Part shown: piece after piece, positions 43,798-51,548 of the stretch
Layout: every line of letters starts with the position of its first letter
How positions within the stretch are numbered: the stretch's first letter is position 1
NCBI RefSeq assembly: GCF_041514305.1
Contig: NZ_JBGMWH010000021.1
Coordinates: 1-64,000 of the forward strand
Reading direction: 5' to 3'
Source of the DNA: Salinarimonas chemoclinalis
GTDB lineage: Bacteria > Pseudomonadota > Alphaproteobacteria > Rhizobiales > Beijerinckiaceae
Length of the DNA: 64,000 bases
Position numbers and translations under genes: made by a program
Notes under the pieces: generated by a model
What the model was told of the DNA's origin: nothing
Seen by the model: the letters and a program-made list of their open reading frames with translations, nothing else
Database searches by the model: none

Positions 43798-45075
43798 ATG
43801 ACCCGTTCGCCGCGCGCGCTCCTCGCCGCGACCGCCCTCGCCGGCCTCCTCGCCACGGCGCCCGCCTTCGCCGCGCCGACCGCCGAGGCGGTGGTCGAGA
43901 CCTATGCCGACATCGCGCACGCCATGTATGCGGATTCGCTCGCCGCCGCCCGCGACCTGCGCGGCGCCGTCGACGCGCTGCTCGAGAGCCCGAGCGATGC
44001 GACGCTCGCGGCGGCGCGGGAGGCCTGGCTCGCGGCCCGCGTGCCCTACCAGCAGACGGAAGGGCTGCGCTTCGGCAACGCGCTCGTCGACGAGTGGGAG
44101 GGCAAGGTCAACGCCTGGCCGCTCGACGAGGGGCTGATCGACTACGTGGACACCGACGGCTACGGCGAGGAGTCGGACGAGAACCCGCTCTACACCGCGA
44201 ACGTCATCGCCAACGAGACCATCCGGGTCGGCCGCGAGACCATCGACGCCGCCACCATCGACATCGACCTGCTCCAGGCGCTGCACGAGGCCGACGGCGT
44301 CGAGGCCAACGTCTCCACCGGCTACCACGCGATCGAGTTCCTGCTCTGGGGCCAGGACCTGAACGGCACCGACGCCGGCGCGGGCGAGCGGCCGGCGAGC
44401 GACTTCGCGACGGGCGACGACTGCACCAACGGCCATTGCGCGCGCCGGCGCGACTACCTCGTCGCGGCGACCGACCTCCTGATCTCGGATCTCGAGGAGA
44501 TGGTCGCGGCCTGGGAGGACGGCGGCGCGGCGCGGGCCGACATCGTGGGCAAAGGCGCCGAGGGCGGGCTCGCGACCATCCTGACCGGCCTCGGCTCGCT
44601 GTCCTACGGCGAGCTCGCCGGCGAGCGCATGAAGCTCGGCCTCCTGCTGCACGACCCGGAGGAGGAGCACGACTGCTTCTCCGACAACACCCACAACTCG
44701 CACTACTACAACCAGGTCGGCATGCAGGCGCTCTGGGGCGGGCGCTACGAGCGGCCCGACGGGACGATGGTGACCGGCGCGAGCCTCGCCGACTACGCCA
44801 CGGCGCAGGCGCCGGAGGCCGCGCAGGCGGTCTCCGCCGCCATGGAGGAGGCGCATGCCCGCCTCGCCGTGATGAAGCAGCGTGCGGACGACGGCATCGA
44901 GGCCTACGACCAGATGCTCGCGATGGGCAATGCCGAGGGCAACGCGGTGATCGAGGCGGGCGTCGAAGGCCTCGTCGCCCAGGCCCGCGCGCTGGAAGCC
45001 CTGGTGGCCGGCCTCGGTCTCGCCATCACCGTGGAGGGCTCCGACAGCCTGGACGACCCGACGCTGGTGCGGTGA
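43798..45075 (+). CDS. Imelysin-family (M75) periplasmic protein
   Basis: Imelysin-like proteins (ICMP, IrpA, EfeO relatives) are exported and linked to iron acquisition. The old peptidase label is doubtful. The 425-residue precursor has a signal peptide (MTRSPRALLAATALAGLLAT, cleavage after AFAA). It contains the family GxHxxE motif in TGYHAIEFLLWGQD, the conserved NAWPLDEGLIDYVD, and NSHYYNQVGMQALWGG. GGAGAG lies at 43785-43790. It heads an operon with a di-haem peroxidase and a di-haem oxidoreductase, an arrangement I know from iron-regulated irpA-type loci, and an Irr-box-like palindrome stands in front of it. Confidence 0.9.
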   Translation: MTRSPRALLAATALAGLLATAPAFAAPTAEAVVETYADIAHAMYADSLAAARDLRGAVDALLESPSDATLAAAREAWLAARVPYQQTEGLRFGNALVDEWEGKVNAWPLDEGLIDYVDTDGYGEESDENPLYTANVIANETIRVGRETIDAATIDIDLLQALHEADGVEANVSTGYHAIEFLLWGQDLNGTDAGAGERPASDFATGDDCTNGHCARRRDYLVAATDLLISDLEEMVAAWEDGGAARADIVGKGAEGGLATILTGLGSLSYGELAGERMKLGLLLHDPEEEHDCFSDNTHNSHYYNQVGMQALWGGRYERPDGTMVTGASLADYATAQAPEAAQAVSAAMEEAHARLAVMKQRADDGIEAYDQMLAMGNAEGNAVIEAGVEGLVAQARALEALVAGLGLAITVEGSDSLDDPTLVR

Positions 45076-45099
45076 GCCGCCTCGTGCGTCCGGGCAGGC

Positions 45100-45290
45100 G
45101 CGCGTCGGCGAAGCCGAAATCGGCGCACGGCGCGCAGCGGGACCCCGCCCCTGATCCGCTTCGCGGATCGTCCCCGCCCCGAAGGGGCGGGAGCGCGCTC
45201 CTCCCCCATCGGGGGAGGTGGATCGGCGCAGAAGGCGACGAGACGGAGGGGGTGCGCCGAAAGGCGCGCTTCGGCGGAGCCGAAATCGGC
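45100..45290. repeat. Repeat cassette: 25-27 bp direct repeats flanking three hairpins
   Basis: A sequence containing AGCCGAAATCGGC occurs at 45100-45124 and again at 45264-45290 in direct orientation, with the same flanking GCGCG and TCGGCG parts. Between them lie three perfect hairpins in a row: 45153-45169 (GATCCGC arms), 45173-45191 (CCCGCCCC arms) and 45200-45218 (CCTCCCCC arms). None has a T-tract. The unit fills the gap between imelysin and the peroxidase and looks like a small non-coding repeat (REP/MITE-like) rather than a terminator. Confidence 0.7.
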
Positions 45291-45329
45291 AGGCGGCGAG
45301 CCGGGGCGGAAGAGAGACCGAGGAGGATC

Positions 45330-46496
45330 ATGCCGCACGCGACGTCGCGCCGACGCTACCCGTTGCTCGCGCTCCTGGCCGCCCTCGCGGCCGGGAGCGT
45401 CGTCGCGTCGGCACGGGCCTCCGGCACGCCGGCCGAGCCGACCCTCGCCTACGCCTCCCCCGCCGCGCTCGGCGAGGCGCTGTTCTTCGATTCGCGCCTC
45501 TCGGCGAGCGGCACGCAGTCCTGCGCCACCTGCCACGACCCCGCCGCCGGCTTCGCCGATCCGCGCGAGGACGCGCTCGGGGGCGCCGTATCGCTGGGGG
45601 CGGACGCGGTCTCGACGGGGCGGCGCAACGCGCCGACGCTGACCTACGCGTCCGAGATCCCGGCCTTCCACCGCGACGCGGAGGGCTTCCGCGGCGGCCT
45701 GTTCCACGACGGGCGCGCCGCCGACCTCGCCGCCCAGGCCGGCGGGCCGATGCTCGACGCCGCCGAGATGCAGATGGCCGACGAGGCCGCCGTCGTCGCC
45801 GCCATCCGCGCCGACCCGGCCTACGAAGCGGCCTTCGACGCGCATTTCGCGCCCGGCGTCCTCGGCGATCCGCAGCGCGGGTTCAACGTGATCGGCCAGG
45901 CGATCGCCGCCTTCGAGCGCACCGAGACCTTCGCGCCCTACTCCGCGCGCTACGACCGCTGGCTCGCCGGTGAGGCCGAGCTGACCGACCTCGAGGAGCT
46001 CGGCCGGGTGCTGTTCTTCTCGCAGCAGTTCACCAATTGCGCGCTGTGCCATCTCGGCGACGGCGGGCTGCGCGACCCGCGCGAGACCTTCACCGACCAC
46101 CGCTACCACAATGTCGGCACGCCGGCGCATCCGGACCTCGCGGAGGACGCGGGCCTCGGCGAGAACCCGGCCGCCGCGGGGGACCCCGCGCAGGAGGGGA
46201 GGTTCCGCACGCCGACCTTGAGGAACGTCGCCGTCACCGGCCCCTACATGCACAACGGCGTCTTCCGGGACCTGCGCACGGTGATCCTCTTCTACAACAC
46301 GTACAACACCCGCTCCGAGCGCCGGCGCATCAACCCCGAGACCGGCGCCCCCTTCGGCCCGCCGCCGCACCCCGGCACGCTCGCGCTGGAGGAGCTGGAG
46401 CACGGCCCCGCGCTGGACGACCAGCGCATCGACGCCCTCGTCGCCTTCCTGAAGACGCTCACGGACGACCGCTATGAGCCGCTGCTGGAGGACTAG
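45330..46496 (+). CDS. Di-haem cytochrome c peroxidase / MauG family protein
   Basis: The 388-residue precursor has an N-terminal export helix (LLALLAALAAGSVVASARA) and two haem c sites, SCATCHDPAAGFADP and NCALCHLGDGG, the hallmark of bacterial di-haem peroxidases. Family blocks RRNAPTLTYASEIPAFHRD, LFHDGRAADL and TPTLRNVAVTGPYMHNGVF are present. Conventional members reduce peroxide in the periplasm. In imelysin loci the partner is thought to handle iron redox state, which is inference. AGGAGG stands five bases before the ATG. The 3' end overlaps the next gene by 23 bases. Confidence 0.9.
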   Translation: MPHATSRRRYPLLALLAALAAGSVVASARASGTPAEPTLAYASPAALGEALFFDSRLSASGTQSCATCHDPAAGFADPREDALGGAVSLGADAVSTGRRNAPTLTYASEIPAFHRDAEGFRGGLFHDGRAADLAAQAGGPMLDAAEMQMADEAAVVAAIRADPAYEAAFDAHFAPGVLGDPQRGFNVIGQAIAAFERTETFAPYSARYDRWLAGEAELTDLEELGRVLFFSQQFTNCALCHLGDGGLRDPRETFTDHRYHNVGTPAHPDLAEDAGLGENPAAAGDPAQEGRFRTPTLRNVAVTGPYMHNGVFRDLRTVILFYNTYNTRSERRRINPETGAPFGPPPHPGTLALEELEHGPALDDQRIDALVAFLKTLTDDRYEPLLED

Positions 46497-47646
46497 CCGC
46501 GCCACGGCGGCGCTCGCCGTCGGTATCCTCCTCGCCCTCCCTGCCGCCGCTGACGCCGCCGACGACCGGATGTCCCGCGTGCTCGGGGAGGCACTCTTCG
46601 AGCGCGCCTGGGTGCCCGCCCCGTCCTCCACGAAGGCGAACGACGGGCTCGGGCCGCTGTTCAACGCGCGCGCCTGCGTCTCCTGCCACGTCGGCCTCGT
46701 GCGCGCGCCGACGCGGGTCGGTGCCGACGGCGTGGTGACGGGCGAGACGCTGGTGCTGCGCCTCTCGGACGCGGCCGGGCGGCCGGACCCGGCCTACGGC
46801 ACGCAGATCCAGACCGCCGCCGTGCCGGGCTTCGCGCCCGACGGGCTCGTGCGGCGCACGCGAGAGGGGTTCGCGCCCCACGCGCTCGCCCGCGGCCCCC
46901 TCGCCGCGACGACCCGCACGGGCGGGCGGATCGCGCCGGCCCTGCGCGGGCTCGGCCGGCTCGAGGCGGTGCCGGACGCCCTTCTCGCCGCCGCGGCGGA
47001 CCCGGACGACGCGGACGGCGACGGCATCTCCGGCCGCTTCGTCGGCCGCTTCGGCCACAAGGCGCAGGCGCGCGACCTCGCCGAGATGACCGCGATCGCC
47101 TTCGCCACCGACCTCGGCATGTCCACCACCCGTCGCCCGGCGCCGGAGGGCGACTGCCCGGACCCCGCCTGCCGCGCGGCGCCCCACGGCGGCGACGCGC
47201 AGACGCCGGAGATCGCCGACGAGATCGTCGCCCTCGTCGCCGCCTACCTCGCCGCCGTCCCGCCCCCGCCGGCGCCGGAGCCCGACCCCGTCGGCGCAGC
47301 GCTGTTCGCGCAGGCCGGCTGCGCCGCCTGCCACGTGCCGGCTCTACCGACCCCCGACGGCCCGGTGCGCGCCTACACGAACCTCCTCGTCCACGACCTC
47401 GGCCCCGGCCTCGACGGCGGCGCCACCGAGCCGGGCATCGCTCCCACCGAATGGCGCACCGCCCCCCTCTGGGGTCTCTCGCGCGCCCTCGCCGACGGCG
47501 CGGGCCTCCTCCACGACGGCCGCGCCGCCACCGTCGCCGAGGCGATCGCGGCCCACGGGGGCGAGGCCGCCCGCGCCCGCGCCGCGTTCGACGGGCTCGC
47601 CGCGGAGGACCGGGAGCGGCTGCTGGCGTTCGTCGAGAGGCTGTAG
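46474..47646 (+). CDS. Di-haem oxidoreductase (DUF1111, thiol oxidoreductase-like)
   Basis: The 390-residue precursor has a signal peptide (AALAVGILLALPAAADA) and two haem c motifs, ACVSCHVG and GCAACHVP, far apart as in the DUF1111/DHOR family. Conserved parts include KANDGLGPLFNARACVSCH, here cited as GLGPLFNARACVSCH, DDADGDGISGRFVGRFGHKA and TAPLWGLSRAL. These proteins neighbour imelysin genes in many proteobacteria. The start lies inside the peroxidase gene, implying translational coupling. Its own ribosome binding site is weak. Confidence 0.9.
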   Translation: MSRCWRTSRATAALAVGILLALPAAADAADDRMSRVLGEALFERAWVPAPSSTKANDGLGPLFNARACVSCHVGLVRAPTRVGADGVVTGETLVLRLSDAAGRPDPAYGTQIQTAAVPGFAPDGLVRRTREGFAPHALARGPLAATTRTGGRIAPALRGLGRLEAVPDALLAAAADPDDADGDGISGRFVGRFGHKAQARDLAEMTAIAFATDLGMSTTRRPAPEGDCPDPACRAAPHGGDAQTPEIADEIVALVAAYLAAVPPPPAPEPDPVGAALFAQAGCAACHVPALPTPDGPVRAYTNLLVHDLGPGLDGGATEPGIAPTEWRTAPLWGLSRALADGAGLLHDGRAATVAEAIAAHGGEAARARAAFDGLAAEDRERLLAFVERL

Positions 47647-47679
47647 GGGCGGCTTGCCCGCGCGCGAACCCTTGACATC

Positions 47680-47692
47680 GTACATTTTATAC
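47680..47692. promoter_or_regulatory. Candidate GntR operator before the hydroxyproline operon
   Basis: GTACATTTTATAC is an imperfect palindrome within TCGTACATTTTATACAA, in an AT-rich island 40 bases before the first gene. The half-sites (T-N-GTA ... TAC-N-A) fit the GT...AC pattern of GntR/FCD regulators. A TTGACA at 47672 just upstream could be a -35 element overlapped by it, but no 17-base spaced -10 is present. Confidence 0.45.
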
Positions 47693-47732
47693 AATCCACT
47701 CGTCTCCTCGGGATCGGAGCGCGAGGACGGTC

Positions 47733-48662
47733 ATGGCGGGGCGGATCGGGTGGGGCGGGGTGTTTCCCGCGGTGACGACGCAGTTTCGGGAGGATTTCTC
47801 CCTCGATCGTGCGGCGACGCACCGCGTGATCGCCGCGCTCGTCGCGGACGGGGTGTCGGGGCTCATCGTCGGGGGCACGGTGGGCGAGAACTGCTCGCTG
47901 ACGCTCTCGGAGAAGCGCGAGATCATGGAGATCGCCAGGGACGCCGCCGGCGGCCGGGTGCCGGTGATCGCCGGCGTCGCCGAGTTCACCACGCCCTTCG
48001 CCGTCGAGACCGCGCGGGAGGCGCACCGCGCCGGCGTCGACGGCATCATGGTGATGCCCGCGCTCGTCTATTCGGCCAAGCCCTTCGAGACCGCGGCGCA
48101 CTTCCGGGGCGTGGCGACCGCCGTCGACTTGCCGATGATGGTCTACAACAATCCGCCGATCTACCGGAACGACGTCACGCCCGACATCCTCGCCTCGCTC
48201 GCCGATTGCGAGACCGTGGTCGCCTTCAAGGAATCGTCGGGCGACACGCGCCGCTTCGTCGACCTGCGCAACCTCGCCGGCGACCGGTTCGTCCTCTTCG
48301 CGGGGCTCGACGACACCGTGCTCGAGAGCGTGGTGCTCGGCGCCGTCGGCTGGGTGTCGGGCCTCTCGAACGTGTTCCCGAAGGAGGGCGAGACGCTGTT
48401 CCGGCTCGCGCGGGAGGGGCGCATCGCGGAGGCGATGCCGCTCTACGAATGGTTCATGCCGCTCCTCCACCTCGATGCCCGGGCGGACCTCGTGCAGTGC
48501 ATCAAGGCCTGCGAGCACATCGCCGGGCGCGGCAGCGACCGCACGCGCCCGCCGCGCCTGCCGCTGACGCCCGAGGAGCGTGCGGAGGTCGAGGCGCTGA
48601 TGCGGACCGCGCTCGCGAGCCGGCCGGCGCTCCCCGACGTCGGCCTCGGCGCCGCGGCCTGA
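47733..48662 (+). CDS. DapA-family lyase, likely pyrroline-4-hydroxy-2-carboxylate deaminase
   Basis: The 309-residue TIM-barrel enzyme has the DHDPS/NAL family signatures: GGTVGENCSLTLSEKREIME (cited as GGTVGENCSLTLSEK), the catalytic Tyr in MMVYNNPP, and the Schiff-base Lys in VVAFKESSGDTRR. In hydroxyproline loci this member deaminates delta1-pyrroline-4-hydroxy-2-carboxylate to alpha-ketoglutarate semialdehyde. The adjoining hydroxyproline epimerase and 3-hydroxyproline dehydratase make that role more likely than lysine synthesis. GAGG lies at 47723-47726. The next gene starts 14 bp downstream. Confidence 0.85.
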   Translation: MAGRIGWGGVFPAVTTQFREDFSLDRAATHRVIAALVADGVSGLIVGGTVGENCSLTLSEKREIMEIARDAAGGRVPVIAGVAEFTTPFAVETAREAHRAGVDGIMVMPALVYSAKPFETAAHFRGVATAVDLPMMVYNNPPIYRNDVTPDILASLADCETVVAFKESSGDTRRFVDLRNLAGDRFVLFAGLDDTVLESVVLGAVGWVSGLSNVFPKEGETLFRLAREGRIAEAMPLYEWFMPLLHLDARADLVQCIKACEHIAGRGSDRTRPPRLPLTPEERAEVEALMRTALASRPALPDVGLGAAA

Positions 48663-48676
48663 GCGGAGCGGCGAGG

Positions 48677-49711
48677 ATGGCGCGCCACACCTTCTTCTGC
48701 ATCGACGGCCACACCTGCGGCAATCCCGTGCGCGTCGTCGCCGGCGGCAGCGTGCCGCCCCTCGAGGGCGCGACCATGTTCGCGCGCCGCCAGCACTTCC
48801 TGGCGGAGTTCGACTTCATCCGCACCGGGCTGATGTTCGAGCCGCGCGGGCACGACCTGATGTCGGGCACGATCCTCTACCCGCCGACGCGGGCGGATTG
48901 CGACGTCGGCCTGCTCTTCATCGAGACCACCGGCTGCCTGCCGATGTGCGGCCACGGCACGATCGGCACCGTGACGACGATCGTCGAGCACGGCCTCGTC
49001 ACGCCCCGCGAGCCGGGCGTGCTGCGCCTCGACACGCCGGCGGGCCTCGTCGAGGCGCGCTACGTCATGGACGGCCCGTTCGTCGCCTCCGTGCGGCTGA
49101 CGAACGTGCCCTCGTTCCTGCTCGGGCGCGGCTTCGAGGTCGCCGTCGAGGGCTTCGGGACGCTGAACGTGGACGTCGCCTACGGCGGCAACTTCTACGC
49201 CATCGTCGAGCCGCAGCCCGGCTACGGCGATCTCGTCGACCTCCAGCCCTCCGACATCCTGCGGCTGAGCCCGCGCCTGCGCGCCGCCTTCAACGCGCGC
49301 CACGCCATCGCGCATCCGGAGAACCCGGCGATCGACCGGCTCACCCACGTGCTCTGGACCGGCCGCGCGCGCACCCCCGGGGGAAGCGCGCGCAACGCGG
49401 TCTTCTACGGCGACAAGGCGATCGACCGTTCGCCCTGCGGCACCGGCACCTCGGCGCGCATGGCGCAGCTCGCCGCCACCGGGCGGCTGGCGGAGGGCGA
49501 GGACTTCGTGCACGAGAGCATCATCGGCTCGACCTTCGTCGGCCGGATCGAGGGGCGCACCCGCGTCGGCGATCACGACGCCATCGTGCCCTCGATCGAG
49601 GGCTGGGCGCGGGCGACGGGGCAGAACACGATCACGCTCGACGACCGCGACCCGTTCGTCGCCGGCTTCTCCGTCGCGGACGCCGCGCCCGGCGACGGGA
49701 CGCCCTCGTGA
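48677..49711 (+). CDS. hypE: 4-hydroxyproline 2-epimerase (proline racemase family)
   Basis: The enzyme interconverts trans-4-hydroxy-L-proline and cis-4-hydroxy-D-proline, the entry step of bacterial hydroxyproline use. The 344-residue protein keeps both catalytic cysteines of the family: LPMCGHGTIGTVT and DRSPCGTGTSARMA. A Cys at the first position indicates racemase/epimerase chemistry rather than the Ser/Thr-type 3-hydroxyproline dehydratases. FFCIDGHTCGNPVRVVAGG at the N-terminus is typical. GAGG precedes the ATG. The stop overlaps the GntR start (GTGA at 49708). Confidence 0.92.
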   Translation: MARHTFFCIDGHTCGNPVRVVAGGSVPPLEGATMFARRQHFLAEFDFIRTGLMFEPRGHDLMSGTILYPPTRADCDVGLLFIETTGCLPMCGHGTIGTVTTIVEHGLVTPREPGVLRLDTPAGLVEARYVMDGPFVASVRLTNVPSFLLGRGFEVAVEGFGTLNVDVAYGGNFYAIVEPQPGYGDLVDLQPSDILRLSPRLRAAFNARHAIAHPENPAIDRLTHVLWTGRARTPGGSARNAVFYGDKAIDRSPCGTGTSARMAQLAATGRLAEGEDFVHESIIGSTFVGRIEGRTRVGDHDAIVPSIEGWARATGQNTITLDDRDPFVAGFSVADAAPGDGTPS

Positions 49712-50433
49712 GCGCCGGCGTCGCAGACACATCGGCGGATCCGCTGGCCGACCCGCTCGGCCAGCGCACCATCGCCGCGCGCGCCGCCGAGGCGCTGCGC
49801 CGGCGCATCCTCTCGGGGGAGTACCCCGGCGGCTTCGCGCTGCGCCAGGACGCGCTCGCCGCCGAGCTCGGCGCCTCGCGCATCCCGATCCGCGAGGCCC
49901 TCGTCCAGCTCGAGGCGGAGGGGCTCGTGACGATCAAGCCGCACCGCGGCGCGGTCGTCTGCGCGCTCTCGGCGGCGGAGGCGGACGAGCTCTTCGCGCT
50001 GCGGGCTCTGCTCGAGCCCCGCCTCCTCGCCCGCTCCGCACCGCTCCTGACGCTGGGCGACTTCGCCGCGCTCGACGCGATCCTCGCGGAGTACGGGGCG
50101 CGGATGCGCGCGCACGATCCGAGCCGCTGGGGCATGCTCAACACCACGCTCCACCTGCGCCTCTACGCCCATGCCGGCCAGCCGCGCACCGCCGGCATCG
50201 TCACGACGCTGCTGGCGAGCGCGGATCGCTACACCCGCATCCAGCTCGCCCACGCGGACAGGAACGGGGACCGGCTCGCGCGGGCGGAGGCGGAGCACGC
50301 GGCGCTGGTCGATCTGTGCCGCGAGGGCGCGTTCGCCCAGGCCTGCGCGCTGCTCGCCGCGCACATCGACGGCGCGCGCGAGGACCTCCTCGCGCTGCTC
50401 GCCGCGAACGACGAAACCGGGAGACCCGCATGA
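49708..50433 (+). CDS. GntR/FCD regulator of the hydroxyproline operon
   Basis: The 241-residue regulator has a GntR winged helix at residues about 20-90 (RRRILSGEYPGGFALRQDAL, ASRIPIREALVQLEAEGLVT, KPHRGAVV) and an FCD domain with candidate metal-binding His in TTLHLRLYAHAGQP and the ACALLAAHIDGARE region. It is embedded in the operon between epimerase and dehydratase and overlaps both by four bases, so it is produced with the pathway and most likely controls it. Confidence 0.9.
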   Translation: MSAGVADTSADPLADPLGQRTIAARAAEALRRRILSGEYPGGFALRQDALAAELGASRIPIREALVQLEAEGLVTIKPHRGAVVCALSAAEADELFALRALLEPRLLARSAPLLTLGDFAALDAILAEYGARMRAHDPSRWGMLNTTLHLRLYAHAGQPRTAGIVTTLLASADRYTRIQLAHADRNGDRLARAEAEHAALVDLCREGAFAQACALLAAHIDGAREDLLALLAANDETGRPA

Positions 50434-51533
50434 GGATCACCGCCATCGAGGCCTGGCGGGTCGACCTGCCGCTGAAGGAGGGCCGCTACGGCTGGTCGAA
50501 CGACAATTTCGTCGAGGTGTTCGACTCGACCGTCGTCGCCGTCGAGACCGACGCCGGCATCACCGGCTTCGCCGAATGCTGCCCGCTCGGCTCGGCCTAC
50601 CTGCCGGCCTATGCGGGGGGCGTGCGCGCCGGGCTCGCGGAGATCGGGCCCGCGCTCATCGGCCTCGACCCGCGCGACCTGGGAACGCTCAACCGGCGCA
50701 TGGACGCGGCGCTGCGCGGGCACCCCTACGTCAAGGCGCCGATCGACATCGCCTGCTGGGACATCCTCGGCAAGGCGGCGGGCCTGCCGGTCTACCGGCT
50801 CCTCGGCGGCGCCGAGCAGGACGAGGTCGTGCTCTACCGCGCCATCTCGCAGGACGCGCCGGACGCCATGGCGCGATCCGTGGCGGCCTATCGCGCGGAG
50901 GGGTACACCCGCTTCCAGCTCAAGGTCGGCGGCGACGTCGAGACCGACGTCGCCCGCATCCGCGCCTGCCGCGCGGTGCTCGACCGGGGCGAACTCCTCG
51001 TCTGCGACGCCAATACCGGCTGGACCCGGCCGGAGGCGGCGCGGGTCGTCGCGGCGGTGGCGGATCTCGACGTGGCGATCGAGCAGCCCTGCGCGAGCTT
51101 CGAGGAGTGCCTCTCGATCCGCCGCCGCACGCCCCTGCCCTTCGTGCTCGACGAGGTGGTGACCGGCTTCGATACGCTGCTGCGGGTGCTGGCGGAGGAC
51201 GCGGCGGACGCGATCAACCTGAAGATCTCCAAGGTCGGCGGCCTGACCAAGGCGCGGCTCGTGCGCGACGCCTGCATCGCGGCGGGGATGCCGATGACGA
51301 TCGAGGACACCTGGGGCGGCGACATCGTCACCGCCGCGATCGCGCACCTCGCCCGCTCGACCCCGGCCGAGCTCTGCTATTCCGCCACGGACTTCAACAG
51401 CTACGTCACGGTCTCCATCGCCGAGGGCGCGCCGCAGCGCACGGGCGGGACGATGACGGCGCCCGACCGGCCGGGGCTCGGCGTGACGCCGCGCCTCGAC
51501 GTGCTCGGCGACCCGGTGCTCGAGATCCGCTGA
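50430..51533 (+). CDS. Enolase-superfamily dehydratase, likely cis-3-hydroxy-L-proline dehydratase
   Basis: The 367-residue enzyme belongs to the mandelate racemase/muconate lactonizing group. Catalytic candidates are the Lys in YTRFQLKVGGDVE and the Lys in NLKISKVGGLTK. Metal ligands are the Asp in CDANTGW, Glu in IEQPC, and Asp/Glu in VLDEVV. The sequence, including EGRYGWSNDNFVEVFDST and ECCPLGSAYLPAYAGG, closely matches my memory of the cis-3-hydroxy-L-proline dehydratase of marine Labrenzia, which yields delta1-pyrroline-2-carboxylate. 4R-hydroxyproline betaine 2-epimerase is a related alternative. It is the last gene of the operon. Confidence 0.82.
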   Translation: MRITAIEAWRVDLPLKEGRYGWSNDNFVEVFDSTVVAVETDAGITGFAECCPLGSAYLPAYAGGVRAGLAEIGPALIGLDPRDLGTLNRRMDAALRGHPYVKAPIDIACWDILGKAAGLPVYRLLGGAEQDEVVLYRAISQDAPDAMARSVAAYRAEGYTRFQLKVGGDVETDVARIRACRAVLDRGELLVCDANTGWTRPEAARVVAAVADLDVAIEQPCASFEECLSIRRRTPLPFVLDEVVTGFDTLLRVLAEDAADAINLKISKVGGLTKARLVRDACIAAGMPMTIEDTWGGDIVTAAIAHLARSTPAELCYSATDFNSYVTVSIAEGAPQRTGGTMTAPDRPGLGVTPRLDVLGDPVLEIR

Positions 51534-51548
51534 GGCGGCGCACGCGCC

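Noticed and set aside
47672..47695. TTGACA...TACAAT as a standard promoter
   Set aside because: The spacing is about 12 bases, too short. The AT-rich block is better read as an operator overlapping a possible -35.
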